A stretch of DNA of 64,000 nt from Antitrichia curtipendula (taxonomy: Eukaryota > Streptophyta > Bryopsida > Hypnales > Leucodontaceae), in contig OX579638.1 in NCBI GenBank assembly GCA_951230915.1, forward strand, positions 1,320,696 to 1,384,695. The letters run 5' to 3'. The notes below the pieces were generated by a model, which had not been told where the DNA came from, searched no databases, and saw nothing but the letters and a program-made list of their open reading frames with translations. This document shows, one piece after another, positions 11,122 to 23,766 of the stretch. Numbering within the stretch: the first letter of the stretch is position 1; the number at the start of each line of letters is the position of its first letter. Both the position numbers and the translations under genes were made by a program.

Positions 11122-13071
11122 ATGGCGGAAAGTAATAACCCACGATCCTCAAGGGTGTCGGTCGTTGCCCGGATGGTCTGTCCGACCATACCAAATGACC
11201 CAGCAATCTGTCAAGAGTTAGAAGAAGATTTCAGACAGATGGGATGTGTGGGATTGTTGGAGAGGCCTTGGAATTTGAAGAGCGACAAACTAATTCAGGA
11301 GCTGATTGACGGAACATCAAATCAGTATGAGCTGACCGTGAGAGGGCAGAGGAAGGGATGGACGGAAGACGTCTGGGCGGAGGTGTATTAGTTCCGGAAG
11401 TTCGGGAACGGCCTGGCTTCAAGGGTAGATAAGTATGCGATGGGCAAATTTTGGAATCCGCCTCATGCAAAAGAGGGCTATGCAATCGCAGACTACATCA
11501 ACGAGTGGCATAGGCGAGTATTAGAGTTCATGATTCCGACACTCTAGCCGGAAAAGCCTAACCAGGTCACCGTCACGGTAGCAAACACAATCTTTGGGGC
11601 CATGGAGGAGAGGGTGGTGCACTAGAGGAGGGTGATTGCAACGGTGGTGACAAAATTGGCAGACCACGTTTCCAAGACCAAATACAGCCCTATTTGCTCA
11701 TACATGTTCCATCTGTACCACCACAGAGATGTGCTGACGCCGGAGGAGACCCTCGTCTACAATACCGGATGTAAAATCTTGAAGTACGGATTGATGAATG
11801 AGATTCAAGAGGATGCTCCGAAAGCGGAAGAAGAAGAAGAGGAACTAGAAGAGGACCGACTCAAATGGAGAGGAACCAAGAGGAAGTCAACGGATCCGGG
11901 TTCAAGGGGGAAGCAGCCCGAGGTAGATCCGGTGGAGCCAAACCGGGTTCCGGATGAAGAGAGGCTATCCAGCCAGGAGTTCTTTGACATCGGAGACCAG
12001 TGGATGGGGCAGGCGTGACTCCTGCATGAGAAGACAATCGGGTTCATCCGGGAGGTTGCCGAAGAACTGAAGGTTCCATCCGAAGGGATTATAGACGAAA
12101 TCCAACGAAGGCCAGATCCGGAAACGATCCGCCAGAAGGATGAGAAGATCCGAAGTTTGGAGAAGGCCCGGGACGAGTTTTCAGCTCGGAATAGTTGAGC
12201 GGAAGGGAAATGCTCCTTGGCTCGACAAAACGAGAAGGACGCCTTTCACGTGGTCTGGAGCCTATGGTCACTTGTGACCCAACCAGCCGAATTGGTAAAT
12301 AAGGCGACCTTGTACGATGTACAGTTGGTGACGGATGGGCACGTGACCGGGTCGAAGGTGGTTATGATTCTCATGGATTTCCAAGCGCGGATGGAGAGGG
12401 TGCTGAAGGAGATGCAGTCCTTAGTAGCCCAGGTGGATCCGGAACAAGCGATGAACTTTTCATCTTTTTTGGATCTACCCACCAACTCGTATCTTCAGAC
12501 CCCTGTGAAGCAGTTGGATGAAAGTTCCATCCGATCGCAACCGGAGGGACTGTGGTCGTTGTTGAAGCCGCACAAAGTTCTGCAAGGATGGCTGGCACAG
12601 AGGAGTCAGATCACCGCAAAGGTTTCGGTCCAAGGGCAGAATCTTCCGGCTCAAGTGGAAACCCTTGCTCAACCGCAGATCGGAACTTCCGCATCCGTCA
12701 ATACGACTTAGTCGATCCTGTAGAACAACCTCCTCGAACAAATGGGAGCAGTGGCCAATCCGGCTCGGACCAGTCCACAGGAATTCCACCACATGTAAGA
12801 GGAGGATGCACCGGAAGAGAAGACACCGAAGCAGAGAGAGGCCCCCATCGACCTGGACAAGTTGGAGGAGGTGAATGAGATAGTGGATTCAAAAAAGGTG
12901 GACTTCAAATCCGGATCTATATCAGTGACAAAAACGGACAAAGACCTTCTGCCCCCTCCTAGGAAGATTCAGACCCGAGCAGCGGTCCGGTTGACTCTTG
13001 TCAAGCCAAGTCCAAAGGAAGCTGCGAATCAAGGCGGCAACAATTTGAAGAAGACATGCCGCAGGAGGTAG
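11122..13071 (+). pseudogene. Decayed single-ORF gene of an unrecognised repeat family (copy A)
   Basis: One frame runs 650 codons from ATG at 11122 to TAG at 13069-13071 with no frameshift, interrupted only by stops at 11389, 11545, 11623, 12016, 12196, 12709, 12721 and 12796. Five are TAG, two TGA, one TAA. Each becomes a Gln or Arg codon by reversing a single C-to-T change. Visible features are a conserved-looking N-terminal part (about residues 1-230), an acidic run of glutamates near residue 235, a basic segment (RGTKRKS), then a charged, coiled-coil-like C-terminal half. I see no zinc knuckle, protease, reverse transcriptase or transposase signature. A gag-like protein of a non-autonomous retroelement is one possibility. 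The copy at 42.65-44.09 kb shows this is a repeat, not a unique gene. Confidence 0.7.
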
Positions 13072-13220
13072 ATAGGAAGTTTAGAAGTAGTTTTACGGAT
13101 TTTGTAATTTTCCAGAACGGATTTTCCGTATGTGGGCCCATTTTCGGATTTTTAGGGATAGCTTGCATTGGCGTTCTAGATATCTCGGATGCTTCAGTGG
13201 TTGGTTACTGGGATTTTTGG

Positions 13221-13252
<32 letters not shown>

Positions 13253-14369
13253 GGTGGGCAAGTTTGTTGTGCATTCATTCCATCCTTATGCATTTTCAAA
13301 GTTTCATTTCACTTTCCTTACTTTAATTTGAGCCATCGAGTGGACTTTCCATGCTCTAAGTGTTGTACGGAGGGCTTGGGTTGTGTGTTTGTGAGGAGTG
13401 AGGAACCAGAAAGGAGGAATCCGGATTCGTGTTGTTCGGGTTTAGAGTATAAGGGAGGATTTGTGACGGAGCTAGATCGGATCTGGAGGACTTGCGCATT
13501 AGAGTCTTTAAACTACTGGAACAGTAATCCGATTGGAGTGGTGAGGGTGAGGTTCCGGAATTGAGATTGGTTTTGTGCGGAGTTAAGCAGACACTAGGGG
13601 GAAAAACTCCACTTACCAGAAGATCTGCCAACTGCAGTATTAGACTATTTCCTAGTAGATTTCCCCTTGTGTTGAATCCGGATAGTGTGTATCTGTCGTT
13701 GTAGTGGAGAGGAGTGACTGGATTCTGTGTGACCTGCTTCCCGAATAGGCCATCCAAAAAGTCGTGAAGAGATGGAAACCTACTTTATCGCAATATTGAG
13801 ATCTGTTGGTTGTCTTGGGTTGTTTTGTAGAAGTTAGAGTGTGTGATTTATAAGTGGTGGAGTCCCTGCCCCTTTAAAGAACAAAAGCGGACCTCCTGAA
13901 GGTAAAATAGGGGTATAACAAACCGAAGAATAGTAAAACCAGATTCCGGAAGTAGATGGATCCGGATTGAATCCGAAAAGAAGTTAGTTTTGAAAGAGGG
14001 GAAAGAAGTTTTGTGTCCCCTTGGGTGTTTTTTAGATAATCCAAATAATCCAAACAATCCAAACTCATAGCAACATATTAGAATCTGTTGGGACGATATT
14101 CTGTGTCATCTAACCACAATTGTGTGTTAAAGGTGCTTACACCTAGATTACGCGTACGAGAGGGTCATATTTGCGGATGTTCTTCTAGACATCATCTAGG
14201 ATACACAAACGTTTCTTCAGGCATTACTTTCTGCATCATCATATTCACCTCGGTGTGATTGGGATGTGCTACCGTATGTTGTCGACCGTGCAATTCGTAT
14301 TGTCTAACCAGACAGCCGGAACATGCTTTTCATTGCACGTAGTTCTTCAAGTAGGAGTCCTAAAGCAAG
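13072..14369. other. Non-coding 3' flank of the copy A repeat
   Basis: No gene is seen. The stretch repeatedly uses TCCGGATT/GGATCCGG words also abundant at 41.4-42.3 kb beside copy B, so it is probably the untranslated part of the same element. An uninterrupted T run of about 22 bases ends near 13248. Frames on both strands here are short and unlike any family I know. Confidence 0.4.
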
Positions 14370-16294
14370 GTTGTCATAGTAGACGGGTCGAGGTGATCGG
14401 ACAGGACAGAGGGACGGGCGAACCGGATGTCTCGGACAACCCGGACGCCTTTCATTTTCCAATTGACAACTCGCTTCCACGGTGGCGGTCCACGCTGGAA
14501 TCAGGGCGCGGACATGAAAGTCGGGGCGGGGACGTCATTGTCAAGGCAAGGACTTTACAAGGCGCGGACGGATTCGTTAGGGTGCAGAGATCTGGTTAGG
14601 GCGCGGACGTTTGGTTAGGGCGCAGACGTCTCGGCACGGACGCTAAGTCAGGGCGCGGACGTCTCGGAACGAAAGCCTGGACATGGCGCGGACGCCAGGT
14701 CAGGGCACGGACATCCTACTCCTCAGCCACAATATGGAGGGGGAGTTGAAATAGAAGTTGAACTTGGTCATGGGATTCTTCTTTTCCATGGAGAGGGGGA
14801 ACCTATTAATACAACCAGCCTTTAATTTGATTTCAGGGGAATATCTTCAAGTCAAAGGCTGCATTAAGGGGTACAACTACTTTTTGAGATCAAAGATCAT
14901 GTGTGGAGGCATGTTGCTCCCTTCTTGGGCCCGGACCTCTCCTTCATGCCTTCACCATGCACTTGCGAACTAGGACCCACTCCGCAAAAAAGAAAATTTC
15001 AGAAAATGAAAATTGACTTGCTCGCTGTAATTTAAAAAAATTTGAAAGTAGACGCTAGAAGTTTTTGGATTTATAACAGAAGATAAGGTACATATTTTTC
15101 TTAATTCAAGTTGAAGGATGTATTTATGAATTCTCCAAATAGGAGCTACATTCTTCTTTTCTTTAAGTTTCTTTAAGTTTTTTTAAAGGTTTACCCTTTA
15201 TATTGATGATTTAGACATTGAATATTCATAAAACTTGTTTGAAACGTTCAATTTATTTTTTGTCTACATACTAAGTTTTGCTATTGTAATGGACAAATGG
15301 AACATTGGAGTTGCATAGGGTTCCCAACAATCATATTGCAATATTATTAAAATTATCCTTAAAATACTTATATGCCTAAATGTAAAGGTTTTCTAAATAC
15401 ATAACTAACTTTAACATTTGGCTTGTAATTTCATATAAACTATGTAATCCCAATGTTAAATTACCATCAAATTCCTTCCGTATAGTTATTAAAATAAATT
15501 AAATTGATTTAAAAAAACTGAAGAAGAATGAAATTATATCACCATACATAAATAATCTAAAAGAAATAAAAATAGAATAAAAAGAATGTGACTAATATAA
15601 ATCATTGCAAACCCAAATGCTCAATTCACCAATAAAAATGCCAAATTTCTATAAATATCCATTAAAGCAATCCAATTTATTTTTAAAAATAGATTGAGGA
15701 TGATTGATGTAAATTTTAATAAAATCCAATGTTCAATTTATTAATTTAAAGGGCACACTCTTCTACATACCCACAAAACTAATCCAAAAGAATTTTTTTT
15801 TATCAAAATCTAAAATATGAGGTTGATGTAAATCTTGATGCAATTTCAATATTGAATTTAATAATTGGAAGGGCAAATCTTTGTTCCTATGTACAAAAAT
15901 AGTCTAAATTTGAGATTTAAAAAAAATATTGAATTCACAACATTCAAACTTAATATACAAAATTGTTTTCTAACAAAGACTCTTATCACGTTGTATTACA
16001 AACTATAACAATCAAAAATTCTTAACAAAATTCTTATACAATAGGTACCAACTCAAATTTAAATGATAATTCTTGTTTGAATTGAAGATCTATAAAAATA
16101 TGTTAAGTTTAGCAACTAAAAAGAGAATTCATCATTCTTTTATTTTGGAAGAAGAATCCTATGTCACATTGAATGAGTGAGGCTCCCTCCTAAATCAAAT
16201 TCTTCTATTGGTTTAATTTTCCAAATATCGTTCCCACTGATGCATTAGCAGCTGTCCCTATAGGATTTATTTTGACAACAACCTTCTTTTAGGA

Positions 16295-16411
16295 TTTGCG
16301 ACTTCAATTTTAACAATCTTGGGGCGTGTAATATACCATTGGAAAGGTATTTTCAAGACCTTTCTAATGCTATATTACACGTCTCGAGATTCTCAAAATT
16401 GTTGTCGCAAA
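16295..16411. repeat. Hairpin-forming inverted repeat, copy 1
   Basis: An imperfect palindrome of about 117 bp starts TTTGCGACTTCAATTTTAAC and ends in its near reverse complement, centred near GGTATTTTCAAGACC. It is preceded by the same 60-bp leader (GATGCATTAGCAGCTGTCC) as the second hairpin, so a unit of about 370 bp was duplicated. A transcript would fold into one long stem. Confidence 0.8.
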
Positions 16412-16660
16412 ACTGGAATGAAATAGCGTCCCCACCTAGTCACAACGTCCCTGCCCAAGCGTTCCGGTCCAGCCCTAGCGTCCCCGCCCTAGCATCTTTG
16501 CCTATACAAGTGTTTGCGCCCATATGGAAAAATTCCATCGACTTTAAGGTCCAAGCTTTAGCAAAACCTCTTCCAAGGAAACTTGGCACTCATGCGTTCC
16601 CGCTGATGCATTAGCAGCTGTCCTTGTAGAATTTATTTTGGCAACAACCTTCTTTTGGGA

Positions 16661-16777
16661 TTTGCGACTTCAATTTTAACAACATTGGGGCGTATAATAT
16701 ACCATTGGAAAGGTATTTTCAAGACCTTTTCAATGGTATATTACACGCCCCCATATTGTTAAAATTGAAGTCGCAAA
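16661..16777. repeat. Hairpin-forming inverted repeat, copy 2 (near perfect)
   Basis: The left arm TTTGCGACTTCAATTTTAAC pairs with the right arm GTTAAAATTGAAGTCGCAAA, and pairing continues through GGGGCGT-TAATATACCATTG to a small loop around TTTTCAAGA. Almost the whole 117 bp is stem. It is a good source of small RNA or a foldback MITE remnant, and it lies inside the hAT-like element. Confidence 0.85.
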
Positions 16778-17389
16778 ACTAAAATGAAAATATCGTTAAT
16801 TCCAATGGTGAGATTGTTCTAGCAAAAAACGTCCGTGCCCCAACACAGTCTCATCCCTGCCCTAGCTTCCGTCCGCGCCCCTACCGGTGACATCCGCGCC
16901 CTGGATCCTACTTGGCAGCCAAGTGGCATCAAAGTGGTAGCAACCTCACCTATTTTTTCAATGGCAGAAAGTCAACTTAGTGTTGACCACATCGGACAGG
17001 CGAGACCTCTATCGGACGGGCGAACTGGACGTCCGTCTACTATGACAACTAACTTTAGGTTCCCCGAGTTTTTTTGTTGTCTAAACCTACCCAAGTTTGC
17101 GAAAAATCCAGTTCAGTCCAATTTGGGTCTAGTTTGGTCCAGTTACAGTCCAATCTAGTTACAAACAACCGAATAATATAAATAGAAATAAATTTATTAA
17201 TAATAATTAATTAATTAATTATAATTGTAACCTAATCCCCCAGCCACCAGCCAAGACGACAGCCAAGGGAGCCAGGCAAGGCCAGCAGGTGCTGGTCTAG
17301 TGCTCCAACTCCAAAAAACTCTTTTTTTTTTGGAATTTTGATTTTTGCCTTTCCTAAACAAAATGTTGGACTAGATTCTAATAGGTCAG

Positions 17390-19700
17390 GAATATAGTAG
17401 GGGGATAGGAGCTAGGGAAGAGAGCCTAAAGAAGGGAAGGGGAGAGAATAGATGTAGCACCTCCACATGCACACCTGCAAACAAGCACTCCCAACTCTCT
17501 CACCACCAAAAACAACAAAACAAGAATGGAAGGAGATTACGCTAACAAAAATTCCCAAGTTTTAGAAGGTGATATAGGCAAGGGAAGGAGAGAGACGATA
17601 GATAGTGACCTAGTCTATAGAATAGATGGAAACTAGGGAGAAATCCTTGGGAATTCCTCATGACCGTTGGGAGAAGGATTAGAATGACACAAAGTAGAAG
17701 GGTGTAAGGGAGCCCCATTAAGGGTCTTGGAGTTAGGACCTAGTTTAAGAGCCTGTTCGCATGGAGGACCCGACCCCAACCTTGGGCGTTGGGTCGGGGG
17801 TTCACATGGGAGAATATTGCACCCCAAATCCAAAGTAGAGCTCCGGTCCACCCCATTTTCTTCCGCCCTTGGAAGTAGGAATTTCAAGCCCGATGTCGTT
17901 CCCATCAACCCGATCTTCTAAATAAACTCTCAATTATCCACCACTTGTCTCCGTGTCACACTAAAGTGCAAGCTATAATCCTTACTTTTGTGTGAATTTG
18001 CATGTTTCTCTCTCAAACTTCATCTTAAATAATTAGTCTTGATTTTTTTACCTCCCCTTTTTTGTTTTTGCCTTGAGTTTAAAGCGGCCTTTCTCTAAAG
18101 CTGTTGTAGTTGATAAGATGTCAACTGGAGCTCCAGCCCAGCATCTGGATGCATGGAGGTGGGAGGGCCCAACCTGGGGATTAGGTCACCCAACCTCCAC
18201 ATCGGGTCAAGCCCCCCCATGCGAACAGGCTCTAAAAGATCATAAAGGAATTTGGTACAATATTGTTAGTGTAGAAAGAAAGAAGGGTAGGGGAAAGAAG
18301 GGTAGGGGAAAAAAGAGACTAGAAGAGCTCCAAAAGTTGTATTCAAAAATCTATAAAAGACACCACAAATTCTCAAGACAAGATGGCCCAAGCCGGGGAG
18401 TTGGTGGATGCCGTGGAACATCTACTAGAGGGTCCCACCACTGAGGTAGGCCCCTATACTTCCCTCTTTTGCATTTAAACGTTGTAATTAGCACTTGGTA
18501 GTTAGAGGCAAGAGCTAGAGTTATTAGAACGGATGGTCAGGCCAAAAGAAAATTTAGAATCTTAGATAAGATAGCTAGAGGTTTCCGAAAACATAAAATA
18601 CGTAGGAATCAGAGTTGATACGAAGAAGTTACAAGTGGATAAAGTTTGAGTCTTAGATTGGATGAACAGTAAATAAAAATCTTCTAGTAAAAGTAAAAGT
18701 TGGGTAAGTAGGAAGAAATAAAAATCTAGAGTCCAAAAGTAAAAGTAAAAGTCAATCTTGAATTACTAAGAGGTAGAAAATAGCGGATGAAGTTTGGAGT
18801 ATCGCCTAGCGGCCAAACTTCATCCATGGATAACTTCCACTAGGAAGGTCCAATCAACAAGAGTCTTAACAATATGGAGAGCTAAAATTAAACCCTACAA
18901 ATAAAAAATATCAAAAGGCTAAAAATAATAACTGTCCAAAATTAACACCGAGACATAAAACCTAGGGTTCCTAGAAGTAGGAATTTTTAGGTTAGGTTTA
19001 GGTCAAAGTTAGATTTAGAAATCCATAGAGCAAGCCTAGAGCAACCCAAAACAAGAAAATCCTTAAACAAAGACTTAAATATATAGAAGTTAGGAAGGGA
19101 TGAAATCCGGAACAAGTAATGGATGAAGTCTGGGGGGTCATCCATCCAAGCCCAAACCTAGGAATGTGGAAATAGGTGTCTAAAAAAGTCTACGATAGAA
19201 ATTAGAAATAAAATTGATAGTAGGAGTCTAGGAAAATTGATGGATGAAGTTTAGGAGCCCCTTCTAGAGAAGGAACTTCATCCGCACATAACTTTTGCTA
19301 AGAGTGTCTATTTTGAAAGAGTTTTAGGTTTTTAGAAATGGCGTGAGCACCTCTTTCACATGTTGATAGATAGTATAGAATGATAGAATCCACAACCAAG
19401 ACTCACCATGGCGTAGTTTAGCCCTGCTAATCAGCTAGTGGAGCCGGTCGATGTCTTCTCATAGGATCTCTTGTAGGATTTAGGGCATGTAGGATATGAT
19501 AGAAAAGTTCCATTGCTTGGAAGGTACAATGGACCAACGTTAGGCACCCCGTAGGATAGAAATTAAAGCTCTCCCTACAACCTGGTTGTGCTCGTATATT
19601 TATCAAGGGCGGGTAAATAAATGCTCACAACGTCCATCATGTTACTATAGACGACATTGTACGCTACAAAAGCAAGTCTTAGTGAACGTCGTTGAAAGCA
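17390..19700. repeat. Second copy of the retroelement-like block, interrupted by a MITE
   Basis: This is homologous in order to 7.14-7.80 and 8.5-8.65 kb. If the MITE at 17749-18232 is removed, the text on either side rejoins into the arrangement seen at 7.45-7.51 kb, ending TTGTTAGTGTAGAAAG. There is no intact gene. Short reading frames (for example 18073-18444) span the MITE/host junction and are chance. Confidence 0.6.
17746..18235. mobile_element. Tourist-like (PIF/Harbinger) MITE, 484 bp
   Basis: GAGCCTGTTCGCATGG at 17749 and CCATGCGAACAGGCTC ending at 18232 are perfect 16-bp inverted termini. TAA flanks both sides (17746-17748 and 18233-18235), the 3-bp target duplication of PIF/Harbinger elements. 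The terminal sequence resembles the GGGCCTGTT-type ends of plant Tourist MITEs. There is no coding capacity. Confidence 0.85.
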
Positions 19701-20239
19701 TGCGTGATTCATAGTAAATATTATGATGTTAACTATGACATTACCTCCAACGTTAGGAAGTCTAAGATGATGTCTTCATGAACACCCTTAACATACTCAG
19801 AGAGCAAACAAAAGTACTATAGAAACAAGCCAAGTCAGCCTATTTCGACCCCCACGTTAGATAAAAAAAATGGACACGTCAGTGACTGGCAATGGATGAA
19901 AAATCATCCATGCTGGCTTCCCGCGCTCACATAGCGCACAAGTGGCGTCCACATGGCGACCTTTGAAGGCCCCTTTGACCCATGTTTTGGGAGGTGTCTG
20001 AGGCAAAACAGACGGATGTTTGTCCAGATTTTTGATGTTTTTGGCACGTCTTCACTAGACGCGATTTTTTGGACGTCCAAGAAGATGTGGAAAAATGTCT
20101 TTGGTGGACACCCAAATGTCCAGACTTGCATGTCTACAAAAACGTAGTTTTCTTATAGTGCTAGTATGTGGCTTAGATGACCTAGGTCATGTATGTACGA
20201 TGGAATAATTTTTTACTTCACCGGCCTTGTTTGAAGCTC
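19700..20239. other. Gene-free stretch before the piggyBac relic
   Basis: No gene or element boundary is recognised. 19950-20150 is less AT-rich and carries open frames on both strands of 60-75 codons, none with a recognisable domain. Confidence 0.3.
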
Positions 20240-20730
20240 TGTACAATTAAGGGATATGGGCTACATAGACGGTCAAGGTTGGGAGAATGGAAATGCCCCT
20301 GTCTTTCTTTATTCATAAGAAAGGAGAACACCCGAGAGGCACTTTGTTTTGGAAAATGAATTGTCAAAGGCACATGGCAATATGTACTTGGTATGATTCC
20401 AAGTTGTGCTACTTTCGTAGCACATTAGTTGACCCTGTTGGAGACACTGCATTTGTGATGCAATGGAAGAATGGTGTGTAGGATCAAATACCATCCAATC
20501 TACAACAAATGGAGTACTAAGCGCACATATGTGGGGTAGATGTCATAGACCAAATGTAGCATGACTACTTCGTACAATTTCACAATAAAAAATAGTAGCA
20601 TAAACTTCTTTTTTTAATCTTGGATTCATCATTGATGAATGGCTGGGTATTATCAGGGTTGTCTTGTCAGACATGTTCAGAGGTATTGGTGACATGTTCG
20701 ACGTTTGGCGTCGCATGTTGTATAGGACAA
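20240..20730 (+). pseudogene. piggyBac-type transposase relic (DDE_Tnp_1_7 family)
   Basis: In the frame of the ATG at 20287 the relic reads HPRGTLFWKMN, then ICTWYDSKLCYFRST, then VQ-like IPSNLQQMEY, then HICGVDVIDQM. This matches the piggyBac transposase block in which W-x-D-x-K and the G-V-D-x-x-D motif hold catalytic aspartates. After the GVD motif come DYFVQFHNKK, two stops where KWW is expected, and LLFLILDSS. Stops interrupt at about 20479, 20518, 20551, 20590 and 20593. Only the C-terminal half of a usual transposase (about 550 aa) remains, with no N-terminal region or ends identified. Confidence 0.65.
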
Positions 20731-23700
20731 GTGTTGAACAAACGGAAATGAGGTGTCACGTAGAAATTTAGGGTTTCAATTTTTTTAACCCCGGGCTACT
20801 CGAATTTGTCTTATGTGGCTAGTTGTCAAGAGTGACATGGAAAGAGAGAACCATTTCATTTAGGGCAACTTTGGGTCAAGACCCATGTAGGTCTGAGTTG
20901 GGCAATCGCGGGTCCGAAGATTAAGGCAACTTCCGATTTAGGGTGTAGGGTGACTTCGGGTACGTCTGGGCAACCACGGCTCTAGGAAAGGCAACTTTAG
21001 GTTTGTTTGGACAACCACGGTTCTAGGTTAATCCGCGGTCTCTCCTCCAAGGTTGCCACCAGACGCGATCGCCCCTATCTGCAATCAACCCTATTCAATG
21101 TTGCCCCTATCTACAATTGCCCTATATCAGTAGTCACCCCTCTACATCAGACCCGCCCGCGCTCGCAAATGTGCCACGGGACCGCTACATGGCATCCAGG
21201 TGGTCAAAGCAGCAAAAGAATATTTTTGAAAAGTCAAAGGTCAGTTTGACTTTGTTGGACGTCATGGAGGCTCTATTGAACGTTGCGTGACGTTGGGGAC
21301 GTTGCATGTTGCGATGTCCGGAAAGACAATCCTGGGTATTATACAAGTATGATAGGGAAGTTTGGGGAATGAAGACATGGCCACATTGTGGGTTTCATTT
21401 TGTAATAGATGAATACCTCATCAAGCCTTGATTGGATGCGCCAAAGACTTGTAGGGGGAGGTTGCCACTTTGATAGGATACTATACATTTTAGTTCCAAG
21501 TTTTGGAGAGGCAAAAGGATTTGTAGGAAGTACTTAGTGTGTAGAAAAAAGCAACAATATTGATGTGAAACGTGTGGTGATGCAGCCATGTACTTGAGAG
21601 ACTGTTTTATAAAGGTGCATACTTGCCTAAAGTGGGCTCTTAATGTACGGAGGCATTAACATTTTGAATATGTTAGTAGGCTTCATTTTGTAGATCCAAC
21701 CATGTTTTCTTAAATCAACTTCTACTTGTTGAGTGAGAAGCAATGCATAATACTCTACAGCCATTGTAGTGATGTAGATAGAGTGTGAACTTTCTTTTTC
21801 TAGTTTTGTAGTCATTCAACTTCTTTTTTCCAAATTTGTAGGTTGAAGACCTGAAGGAAGACCTATATTGTCTTTATTCCCGATCCTATTCTTGAGTGTA
21901 CTTAGTTTAGTGTGAAAATAGGAAGTGAAATTTCGGCATACAGATAGGAAAGATGGTGTGTAGCCTTTTGAGCGCTCCTAGTAGCACTCACATTTTCCCA
22001 TACATGGAGTTATGACTTTTCATGTACTACTTAAAATGAAAAAAATATATAGAATAATTTTGCAAACTCTTTAATTGTGCTTGATAGAGTTGATTAGTTT
22101 TTTTATTTGTGTAGATTCTTCAAAGGGTGTAGAAACTTCAACAAGATTTTTTGTTGGTGCCATGTCTGTGGTGGAAATCAGTTGATGTGGACCGGGTGAC
22201 CTCTTTCGTGGCAACCTTCACTACTTGTGCCATTTACTGTTCCCTATGTAGGCGTAGTTCAAAGTTGCACATCTTCATAGCCAAGGAAGTACGGCCTTTG
22301 GTAATCTGCAAGTGGGGACCACCATATCTCAACTTGCTACTATTGTATTTCCAGGTCAATTAGAAACCTTGAGAATTTCCTAGAAATCAACAAACAACAA
22401 CTAACTGCCAAAAAATGAGATTCTACCAACACATGCTCATTGATCAAAAGTTATGATCTTCCATCTTCTACAGTGAATTGTTCTAAAATTTAGCAAGTGC
22501 CTTCCTCAATAGGTGAGGCACAAGATTCAACGGTCACTTTTAATGGATCATCAAAATGGCTGAGATATTGTGCGTCAAAGATGGATGTCTTCCAAAACCT
22601 TGATTTTGGTCAAAAAAGTTAGGGCACTTAGGAGTTAAGTAGAATTATCCATAGAAGCCTTTTTTAGATTTATCCCATAGTCATAGAACCTCTTGTAGTC
22701 AACACTGTCCTACATCTTTGCATGCTGCTTTGTTCCACCTCTCTCAAATTTTGGCCGTTTTTGATGATTTTTGGTCAAATCAGGCCCCAAACAGCTTAGA
22801 AACAAGTAGGAAACAAACATACATGGTTGACTGGAAAAAGTCTCCCCAAATTTTCTCCTTGCCTTTAGGGTTGGATACCTCCAAGACCTTCCCAAGAAAG
22901 ACTTCCCTTAGGCCCAGGAAATCACTATCCACTTTGACCATGTCGGATTCCAACAAGGATTGTAATCCGCTGAAAAAAAGATGGGCTACAATCCACATTC
23001 TATTTGGTGAAAATTCAAAAGCTAGGTACCTTGGCTGTCTTTCAATTAAAAAAACTCCATTTCTTTGGGCTCCAGCCCAAAGTTTTTTTTGTGTAAACAA
23101 GCCCTAAGCTAAAGAAGCAATTTTCATTTTCTTAAGAACCAAAAAGTCATTATAATATTATAGCATTGTAACATGTTCATTATCTTTTTTATAAATGAAA
23201 GTTTTTGCAAATATTATAAGAATATGTATATGAATATAATATATTATTCTATACAGTAATTATTAATATTTACATGTCTTATAGAAATATCGTGCATAGA
23301 AATTCATAGATAAAAAAAGAAAAAACATACAAGTAATATGTAACAATCTCTTTAGGAATCTGAAGAAAACAATGCCTTGAAAATGTAACTAAAATATATA
23401 AATTCATTGGAAGCAAGTTCCTCATATACTACCATGATACACAAAGTGAAAATGAAATATTCCTAATTTAGTAACTTTATAAAGAGAGAGAAGCCAAAAA
23501 TGGGAAGAAAGTGGTAAAAGTAAAAGTTACATAATGAAAAGAAAAATTTAGTCTTATACATATGCATCCACATATAAATATCAGATGTGCTTAATGAGCT
23601 TCTGGAATCAATACCAGCAATGGTGAGGATACTGAAAACAGAAACGGAGTTGAAACAAAACCAGAAAATAAGAATAGCAGGAACAAGAACGCTGGATATG

Positions 23701-23766
23701 AAACATGACAGTAGTAGCTCGACCCGCTGATGCTAGTGGAAAAATCCCGCAAGTGGATGTTCTAAC
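20731..23766. other. Gene-free intergenic DNA
   Basis: No gene is recognised on either strand. 22718-23107 is open on both strands for over 100 codons, but neither product shows a known domain. A perfect palindrome CTTTGGGCTCCAGCCCAAAG (about 23067-23086), next to a T run and TGTGTAAACAAGCCC, looks like the end of a small inverted-repeat element whose other end I could not find. 23120-23600 is very AT-rich and is probably the 3' flank of the F-box gene. Confidence 0.35.

Larger units (their letters stand above)
14370..17049. mobile_element. hAT-like non-autonomous element, 2.7 kb, inverted relative to the 35.9 kb copy
   Basis: Left end GTTGTCATAGTAGACGG and right end CCGTCTACTATGACAAC are perfect 17-bp inverted termini. 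Just inside the left end is an array of GGGCGCGGACG-type words (14500-14720); just inside the right end is the matching CGTCCGCGCCC text (16830-16900). The left end reproduces, inverted, the right end of the 5.2 kb element (about 40930-41110), and the right end reproduces its left end (35870-35960). I could not find a clean target duplication. CCTAAAG/CTTTAGG outside the ends extends the inverted symmetry. No transposase is present. Confidence 0.7.
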